A stretch of DNA of 6,071 bases from CAYLNC01 sp964534415. GTDB taxonomy: Bacteria; Patescibacteriota; Minisyncoccia; Phycocordibacterales; JAACPR01. The position numbers were made by a program, and so were the translations under genes. Where the stretch lies: assembly GCA_964534415.1 (NCBI GenBank), contig CAZHOL010000017.1, positions 1-6,071 of the forward strand, written 5' to 3'. The notes below the pieces were generated by a model, which saw only the letters and a program-made list of their open reading frames with translations, had not been told where the DNA came from and ran no database searches. Positions within the stretch are counted from its first letter, which is position 1. Each line of letters begins with the position of its first letter. Shown piece after piece: positions 1 to 4,300 of this stretch.

Positions 1-1073
1 TCGGGGCGCAAGTAGTTTTGGCAAACACATATCATCTGTATCTTCAGCCGGGAGACGAGAGAATTGCTCAGGCCGGTGGTTTGCATAAATTTATGAATTG
101 GAATGGGCCGACTATGACAGATTCAGGTGGATTTCAAGTTTTTTCACTCGGTTCTGCGTTCGGAAAAAATATTACAAAAATTACCGCCGAGACTGATCCA
201 GAAAAATTGTTGCAGGAAGAAACTGTTTCAGGAAGAAATGAACGCGGTGGTCAGGTTAGTCCGCATTTTCGTCCTGCGAAAGTTATGGAAGATAGAGTCA
301 TTTTCAGGTCACACATTGACGGAACAGTTCATGAATTCACACCAGAAAAGTCCATTGAAATTCAGCACAACATTGGGGCTGACATAATTTTTGCTTTCGA
401 CGAATGTACATCGCCAAATGAATCAATTTTCTATCAACGCGAGGCACTAGACAGAACACATCGTTGGGCTAAAAGATGTTTGGAATATCACAAATCTAAA
501 GAAAATTCAAAGCATCAAGCGCTGTTTGGTGTGATTCAGGGCGGACGATTCGAAGAATTGCGCAAACAGAGTGCCACAGCTCTCGGCGCAATGGATTTTG
601 ACGGATATGGAATTGGAGGAAGCTTTGCTAAACAGGATATGACTAGTGCGGTGTGTTGGGTCAATGAAATTTTGCCAGAAGGGAAACCGAGACACTTGCT
701 CGGTATTGGTGAACCAGAGGACTTATTTATGGCAGTTGAAAATGGCTGTGATTTGTTCGATTGTGTTGCGCCAACTCGAATCGCACGAAATGGTCAAGTC
801 TATACCAACTCGGGAAAAATAAATTTGCTCAACGAAAAATTTCAGGATGATTTTTCTCCTATCGATGAGTGTGGTTGTGATACCTGTAAAAATTATACGA
901 AAGCTTATCTCGCACACCTTTTCCGTGCAGATGAAATGCTCGCGGCTACGCTTGCCTCTACTCACAATTTGTATTTTTTGATTAATCTCGTAAAGCAAAT
1001 GCGCGCGTCTTTGATTGAAGGAAAATTTCAGGAGTTCAAAACTATGTGGTTAGAGAAATATTTGGGTAAATAA
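1..1073 (+). CDS. tgt: tRNA-guanine(34) transglycosylase, 5' end cut by window edge
   Basis: This enzyme exchanges guanine at wobble position 34 of GUN-anticodon tRNAs for a 7-deazaguanine base, preQ1 in most bacteria or queuine in some. The reading frame is already open at the left edge: codons from position 3 encode GAQVVL followed by ANTYHL, a conserved internal Tgt segment. The TTG at 18 is therefore an internal leucine, and roughly 45-50 N-terminal residues lie outside. Numbering from that leucine, TDSGGFQ carries the catalytic Asp35, FAFDEC holds the base-binding Asp128, and LFDCVAPTR holds the nucleophile Asp248. The zinc site is Cys285, Cys287, Cys290 and His316. Two oddities stand out. 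About 40 extra residues (roughly 46-92) follow FSLG compared with E. coli Tgt, and the usual GGLAVGE loop reads GGSFAKQ (200-206). The gene ends in TAA just before a hairpin terminator. The family assignment is secure; substrate preference is open. Confidence 0.96.
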   Translation, partial: GAQVVLANTYHLYLQPGDERIAQAGGLHKFMNWNGPTMTDSGGFQVFSLGSAFGKNITKITAETDPEKLLQEETVSGRNERGGQVSPHFRPAKVMEDRVIFRSHIDGTVHEFTPEKSIEIQHNIGADIIFAFDECTSPNESIFYQREALDRTHRWAKRCLEYHKSKENSKHQALFGVIQGGRFEELRKQSATALGAMDFDGYGIGGSFAKQDMTSAVCWVNEILPEGKPRHLLGIGEPEDLFMAVENGCDLFDCVAPTRIARNGQVYTNSGKINLLNEKFQDDFSPIDECGCDTCKNYTKAYLAHLFRADEMLAATLASTHNLYFLINLVKQMRASLIEGKFQEFKTMWLEKYLGK

Positions 1074-1077
1074 AACA

Positions 1078-1103
1078 AAACCGCGGGCGCCACTCCGCGG
1101 TTT
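1078..1103. terminator. Bidirectional hairpin terminator between tgt and the M15 peptidase gene
   Basis: AAACCGCGG (1078-1086) pairs perfectly with CCGCGGTTT (1095-1103) around an 8-base loop. It starts 4 bases after the tgt stop and lies 7 bases beyond the stop of the convergent minus-strand gene. Read on the minus strand, the stem is followed by TTTTGTTTTA, a good U-tract. Read on the plus strand, the tail is only TTTCTCC. It should therefore be the stronger terminator for the peptidase gene and a weaker one for tgt. Confidence 0.85.
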
Positions 1104-1110
1104 CTCCAAT

Positions 1111-1695
1111 TTAATATCTCGGAGTTTTTTCGTTAATTCCAGATAGTTCCCAATGCCAAACTTCATTTAGTTGTCCGGCAACCATATCAGAACGTCCGAA
1201 AATCTCCTTCATCAGAGTCTGAATCCTGTGGAAATTTCTCCCTATCTCATCTGTCGCGGACTGATAGAAGTTCAGAAATCTCGAACCTTGCCCGTCCTTT
1301 ACTTCGTCACGATTCCAAATGTCTTTGCCCGTGCGGAGATCAAACAGAGTCACATCAACGGCGAGTCCTGTGGCGTGTGGAAATCGATCGGTACTGATTA
1401 TACCCTCGACTTGCTGACCCTTTCGCCGTCTCATCTCAATGATCATTTTGTACAATTCCAGAGATCTGAAGCCGTCCTTGATCACTAATCCGATATTATG
1501 TGTTCTGAAAGCTTCTTTGACCATCACAAGTTTTGGTATGAGTAGGGGCGAAACATAGATTTCGTTAATCTCAGCAATAAACAGTCTCTTCAGGTCATTG
1601 TCTGTGAGAGGGCTTCCATCCAAGTTTCGGAGATCTCTGCCACTTTCTCCGGCATAATAATTTACACAGCGGAAATAATCACTTAGTTTGTGCAT
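1111..1695 (-). CDS. M15-family zinc peptidase, VanX/DdpX-like D-Ala-D-Ala dipeptidase homologue
   Basis: The 194-residue protein is close in length to VanX (about 202). Members of this family hydrolyse D-alanyl-D-alanine or related D-amino-acid peptides. The M15 zinc site is visible: His107 and Asp114 in HATGLAVD, and His181 in EVWHWEL, with Glu178 as the expected catalytic base. Arg77 in GFRSLE matches the VanX arginine that stabilises the transition state, and VTLFDLRTG after the Asp ligand is strongly VanX-like. No signal peptide or membrane segment is seen, so a cytoplasmic enzyme is inferred. The ATG is supported by AGGAG 5 bases upstream. Residues that contact substrate in VanX seem changed: the serine two before the first zinc His is Phe105, and the Asp of the GSRFD stretch is Leu141. 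D-Ala-D-Ala as substrate is therefore unproven; another M15 dipeptidase or carboxypeptidase activity is possible. The gene is transcribed alone, divergent from uvrB. Confidence 0.85.
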   Translation of the reverse strand: MHKLSDYFRCVNYYAGESGRDLRNLDGSPLTDNDLKRLFIAEINEIYVSPLLIPKLVMVKEAFRTHNIGLVIKDGFRSLELYKMIIEMRRRKGQQVEGIISTDRFPHATGLAVDVTLFDLRTGKDIWNRDEVKDGQGSRFLNFYQSATDEIGRNFHRIQTLMKEIFGRSDMVAGQLNEVWHWELSGINEKTPRY

Positions 1696-1700
1696 GATAA

Positions 1701-1705
1701 CTCCT
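1701..1705 (-). promoter_or_regulatory. Shine-Dalgarno site of the M15 peptidase gene
   Basis: On the minus strand AGGAG, within AAAAGGAG, stands 5 bases before the ATG at 1695-1693. This decides the start codon and shows that the host uses classical Shine-Dalgarno initiation for at least some genes. Confidence 0.8.
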
Positions 1706-1717
1706 TTTGAAAGATCT

Positions 1718-1745
1718 TTGTCAGTATATTAACTATTATTAAAAT
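1718..1745 (+). promoter_or_regulatory. Candidate sigma-70-type promoter of uvrB
   Basis: TTGTCA (1718-1723) and TAAAAT (1740-1745), each 5 of 6 to consensus, are separated by 16 bases in a very AT-rich stretch. Transcription would begin near 1752 and give a leader of about 40 bases. The spacer between the divergent genes contains no GAAC-N4-GTTC LexA box. The call rests on motif match only. Confidence 0.5.
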
Positions 1746-1753
1746 TATTGCAA
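1723..1753 (-). promoter_or_regulatory. Weak candidate promoter of the M15 peptidase gene
   Basis: On the minus strand TATACT (1728-1723) is a good -10 hexamer, with TTGCAA (1753-1748) as a possible -35. The spacer is 19 bases, longer than ideal. It overlaps the candidate uvrB promoter, so the two divergent genes may compete for polymerase. Confidence 0.3.
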
Positions 1754-1791
1754 ATTTCCAAAAAAAGTTGCAAAATGCTAAACTTCAATAA

Positions 1792-3879
1792 ATGGAAGAG
1801 TTTAAATTAAAATCAGAATACGCACCAGCCGGAGATCAGCCTAAAGCCATCGAATCTTTGGTTGAGGGCATCAAAAAAGGTCTGCGTCATCAGACTCTTT
1901 TGGGTGTGACTGGTTCTGGTAAAACTTTCACAGCGGCGAATATTATTGCTCAGATTCAGAAACCCACTTTGGTTATCGCGCACAACAAAACCCTTGCTGC
2001 ACAGTTAGCTCAGGAGTATCGCGAATTTTTTCCTGAAAACGAGGTGCACTATTTCGTCTCATATTACGACTACTATCAGCCCGAGGCGTATATGCCCGTG
2101 AGCGACACCTATATCGAGAAGGAAGCCATGATTAATGAGGAGATAGAGCGATTGCGCCACGCCTCGACGCAGGCGTTGCTGACTCGCAAGGATGTGATTA
2201 TTGTTGCGTCTGTTTCTTGTATCTACGGTCTCGGTTCGCCGGAGGAATATGAGAAGGTGAACTTCAAAATTAATAAAGGTCTCAAAATTACTCGCAGTGA
2301 TTTCATGCGAAAGTTGGTGCAAATTCATTATGAACGCACGACTGCTGATTTGAATTCCGGAAATTTTCGTGCAATTGGAAATAAAGTTGAGTTGATGCCG
2401 GTTTCTGAGAAAAATATCTTTTCAATCGAATTTGATGTTGATGGAATTTCACGAATTCAAAAAATTGATGGTATTACGCGAGAAATAATTCAGGATGATA
2501 TCGCGCAATTTTATCTTTTCCCAGCAAAACATTTCATCGCGGATGATGAGCGAACGAAGATTGCGATCAAAAGTATTGAAATGGAGTTAAAAGAAAGACT
2601 GGCAGAATTAGACAAGCAAGGAAAAATTCTCGAGGCAGAGCGACTAAAACGACGAACAAAATATGATATTGCGTTGATTCGCGAAGTTGGATATTGTAAT
2701 GGAATTGAAAATTATTCTAGTCATTTCGACGGACGAGTCGCAGGGCAGCCGGCGCATACGTTGCTTTCATATTTTCCACATAAAGAGAACGGAAGTCCTG
2801 ACTTTTTGACCATAATCGACGAATCTCACGTCACCATCCCTCAAATTGGCGGAATGTTTGCCGGCGATGCTTCAAGAAAAAAGACTCTTATTGAACACGG
2901 ATTTAGACTGCCATCCGCTGCAGACAACAGACCATTGAAATTTAATGAATTCGAAGAACGAGTTGGACAGGTTATATACACTTCGGCTACTCCTGGCGAA
3001 TATGAAAAAGAAAAAAGCGAAAATGTTGCAGAACAAATCATTCGACCAACTGGCCTCATCGATCCCGTTGTTGATATTAAACCAATTGTCGAAAAGGGAA
3101 AATATCCTGGACAGGTCAAGGACTTCATAATTGAATCTGAAAAGGCAATTAAAAAGGGTGGGCGCGTCATCGCTACAACTCTCACCAAAAAAATGGCAGA
3201 GGATTTGTCAGAATATTTGAAGGAAAAGGGAATTAAATCTGCATATTTGCACAGCGAAATTAAAACGATTGAGCGAATTGAAATTATCACGAATTTTCGT
3301 CGAGGTGAGTATGACATTTTGGTTGGAGTGAACCTCTTGCGAGAAGGACTTGATATGCCGGAGGTGACTTTGATTGGAATTTTGGATGCGGATAAAGAGG
3401 GTTTTTTGCGATCAGAGACTTCACTAATTCAAACTATTGGACGAGCGGCGCGAAATGTCGATGGTCGCGTCATTTTGTACGCTGATCATGTCACCAGTTC
3501 GATGGAACGCGCCATTTCAGAAACAAATCGTCGTCGAAAGTTGCAGTTGGAATACAACGAGAAACACGGTATCACTCCGAAGACGATTATTAAGGCGATT
3601 CACGACATCACCGATAATATGAAAACCGAGCATCGCAAAACAGTTGATGCAATGTTGGTCATTGATCAGAAAATGTTGCTTGCAAACCCAGAAAAATTGA
3701 TCAAGCAAAAAGAAAAGCAAATGAACGCAGCGGCGAAAATTATGGACTTCGAGACTGCTGCAATTTTACGTGACGAGCTCCTCCAATTGAAAGAAATGAT
3801 TGATAAAAAAGCGAAAAAAGACAAAAAAGACGAGGCCGAACGATTGAAAAATCAGAAGAAGTTTGGGAGGGTTGACTAG
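1792..3879 (+). CDS. uvrB: Excinuclease ABC subunit UvrB, complete
   Basis: UvrB is the damage-verifying helicase-like subunit of nucleotide excision repair. UvrA loads it at lesions, and it then recruits UvrC for incision. The 695 residues compare with about 673 in E. coli. Walker A is TGSGKT (40-45). The DNA-clamping beta-hairpin region begins at YYDYYQPEAY (91-100). The DEAD-like box is DESH (343-346), followed by YTSATPGEYE (397-406), helicase motif V around NLLREGLDMPE (514-524) and motif VI QTIGRAARN (547-555). A C-terminal UVR domain (about 634-670), which contacts UvrA and UvrC, precedes a Lys-rich tail. An in-frame TAA abuts the ATG, so this start is the first available and gives a standard N-terminus. 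No Shine-Dalgarno site is visible. Codons 84-135 are unusually rich in G or C at third positions compared with the rest. uvrA lies downstream on the same strand, beyond a small gene. Confidence 0.98.
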   Translation: MEEFKLKSEYAPAGDQPKAIESLVEGIKKGLRHQTLLGVTGSGKTFTAANIIAQIQKPTLVIAHNKTLAAQLAQEYREFFPENEVHYFVSYYDYYQPEAYMPVSDTYIEKEAMINEEIERLRHASTQALLTRKDVIIVASVSCIYGLGSPEEYEKVNFKINKGLKITRSDFMRKLVQIHYERTTADLNSGNFRAIGNKVELMPVSEKNIFSIEFDVDGISRIQKIDGITREIIQDDIAQFYLFPAKHFIADDERTKIAIKSIEMELKERLAELDKQGKILEAERLKRRTKYDIALIREVGYCNGIENYSSHFDGRVAGQPAHTLLSYFPHKENGSPDFLTIIDESHVTIPQIGGMFAGDASRKKTLIEHGFRLPSAADNRPLKFNEFEERVGQVIYTSATPGEYEKEKSENVAEQIIRPTGLIDPVVDIKPIVEKGKYPGQVKDFIIESEKAIKKGGRVIATTLTKKMAEDLSEYLKEKGIKSAYLHSEIKTIERIEIITNFRRGEYDILVGVNLLREGLDMPEVTLIGILDADKEGFLRSETSLIQTIGRAARNVDGRVILYADHVTSSMERAISETNRRRKLQLEYNEKHGITPKTIIKAIHDITDNMKTEHRKTVDAMLVIDQKMLLANPEKLIKQKEKQMNAAAKIMDFETAAILRDELLQLKEMIDKKAKKDKKDEAERLKNQKKFGRVD

Positions 3880-3900
3880 GTTATGTGATTCATATAGAGT
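3872..3900 (+). promoter_or_regulatory. Candidate promoter of the small Cys/His-rich gene, overlapping the uvrB stop
   Basis: TTGACT (3872-3877, 5 of 6 to consensus) overlaps the uvrB stop codon and lies 17 bases from TAGAGT (3895-3900, 4 of 6). Transcription would start near 3907 and give a leader of about 48 bases. Readthrough from uvrB is equally possible, since no clear terminator separates the two genes. Confidence 0.35.
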
Positions 3901-3909
3901 AATTTGATA

Positions 3910-3931
3910 CCAAACCTAAGTGTGGTTTTGG
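3910..3931 (+). other. Small imperfect hairpin in the leader of the small gene
   Basis: CCAAACC (3910-3916) can pair with GGTTTTGG (3924-3931) with one bulged T and a 7-base loop. It has no U-tract, so it is not a convincing terminator for uvrB. It would sit just upstream of the Shine-Dalgarno site of the next gene. It may be chance. Confidence 0.25.
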
Positions 3932-3944
3932 AAATGTTCTTAAA

Positions 3945-3949
3945 AGGAG
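3945..3949 (+). promoter_or_regulatory. Shine-Dalgarno site fixing the start of the small gene
   Basis: AGGAG, within AAAAGGAG, stands 5 bases before the ATG at 3955. It makes this ATG the start rather than the in-frame TTG at 3904 or ATG at 3934, which lack such a site. The arrangement is nearly identical to that of the M15 peptidase gene. Confidence 0.8.
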
Positions 3950-3954
3950 TCAAC

Positions 3955-4158
3955 ATGACGAATCTTTGCTTAACTGAAGATGAGGCTCGTGAAGTGGCAC
4001 ATGGAATCGCACCACTTTCAACCATCGAACATTATTCGAGGCACCAACATAAGTGTTCGAAATGTCGGCAAGCAGTGAATCATCATAGAAAAATTTCGAA
4101 TCACGTCATTAACTGTGAAGACGATTTTTTGAATTCACACTCACGAAAATTTACATGA
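3955..4158 (+). CDS. Small Cys/His-rich protein, possible zinc-finger (zf-HC2/ZAS-like) protein, function unknown
   Basis: I do not recognise this 67-residue protein as a named family. It has its own strong Shine-Dalgarno site and a strong terminator right after it, which argues for a real gene. The N-terminal half is acidic and helical-looking. The middle is dense in metal-ligand residues: His30, His32, Cys34, Cys37, His43, His44, His50 and Cys54. Cys5 with His30, Cys34 and Cys37 fits C-x24-H-x3-C-x2-C, close to the spacing of zinc-binding anti-sigma (ZAS) domains. No membrane segment, signal peptide or second domain is present, so a full anti-sigma factor is not supported. Zinc binding is an inference from spacing alone. 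It lies between uvrB and uvrA, but co-function with repair is not shown, and the downstream terminator separates it from uvrA. The stop is TGA. Confidence 0.7.
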   Translation: MTNLCLTEDEAREVAHGIAPLSTIEHYSRHQHKCSKCRQAVNHHRKISNHVINCEDDFLNSHSRKFT

Positions 4159-4171
4159 ATATTTTTCATGG

Positions 4172-4213
4172 GCCGGCGCACAACAGTGCGCCGGCTGCTT
4201 TCTTTACTTTTCT
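4172..4213 (+). terminator. Strong intrinsic terminator after the small gene
   Basis: GCCGGCGCAC (4172-4181) pairs perfectly with GTGCGCCGGC (4186-4195) around an AACA loop, giving a 10-bp GC-rich stem. The tail TGCTTTCTTTACTTTTCT (4196-4213) is U-rich. It should end transcription arriving from uvrB or the small gene and so isolates uvrA. A smaller hairpin, CATGAA (4154-4159) with TTCATG (4165-4170), precedes it and contains the stop codon. Confidence 0.92.
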
Positions 4214-4230
4214 TCAATTTTCAATATACT
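4203..4230 (+). promoter_or_regulatory. Candidate promoter of uvrA
   Basis: TATACT (4225-4230, 5 of 6 to consensus) lies 16 bases after TTTACT (4203-4208, 4 of 6). The -35 overlaps the U-rich tail of the preceding terminator. Transcription would begin near 4237, giving a leader of about 64 bases that carries the hairpin at 4254-4282. No LexA-type box is seen. Confidence 0.4.
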
Positions 4231-4253
4231 AATTAGACAGTTAAATATTCGAA

Positions 4254-4282
4254 TACCCCCTGTACGGCTAGACAGAGGGGTA
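4254..4282 (+). promoter_or_regulatory. Stable hairpin in the uvrA leader
   Basis: TACCCCCTGT (4254-4263) pairs with ACAGAGGGGTA (4272-4282) to form 10 base pairs with a single bulged A and an 8-base loop (4264-4271). It ends 18 bases before the uvrA ATG. The following GTTGCTTTATT is not a clean U-tract, so an attenuator is possible but not established. The only purine-rich GAGGGG upstream of uvrA is buried in this stem and is too far from the ATG for normal Shine-Dalgarno use. Confidence 0.5.
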
Positions 4283-4300
4283 GTTGCTTTATTAAAAAAC

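Noticed and set aside
18..20. TTG as the start codon of tgt
   Set aside because: The frame stays open to the left edge and encodes GAQVVL just before ANTYHL, which is internal conserved Tgt sequence. The true start lies outside the window.
1171..1488. Open frame of 105 codons on the plus strand across the M15 gene
   Set aside because: It is antisense to the zinc-site region of the peptidase gene and has no domain signal.
1748..1773. Two TTGCAAA copies 20 bases apart upstream of uvrB as an operator pair
   Set aside because: The motif is short and sits in very AT-rich sequence. It is absent upstream of uvrA, so there is no support beyond the repeat itself.
2841..3317. Open frame of 158 codons on the minus strand inside uvrB
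   Set aside because: It lies fully antisense to the conserved helicase part of uvrB, has no recognisable domain and reads as low-complexity Ser/Phe/Ile-rich, as expected of a shadow frame.
3904..3954. TTG 3904 or ATG 3934 as the start of the small gene
   Set aside because: Neither has a Shine-Dalgarno site, while ATG 3955 has AGGAG at ideal spacing.
4156..4158. UGA recoded as glycine, as in Gracilibacteria and SR1
   Set aside because: No in-frame TGA occurs within tgt, the peptidase gene, uvrB or uvrA, and this TGA is followed at once by a terminator, so it works as a normal stop.
4246..4255. Perfect 10-bp palindrome TATTCGAATA upstream of uvrA as an operator
   Set aside because: Several 10-bp palindromes are expected by chance in 6 kb, it is not a known LexA box, and no copy occurs upstream of uvrB.
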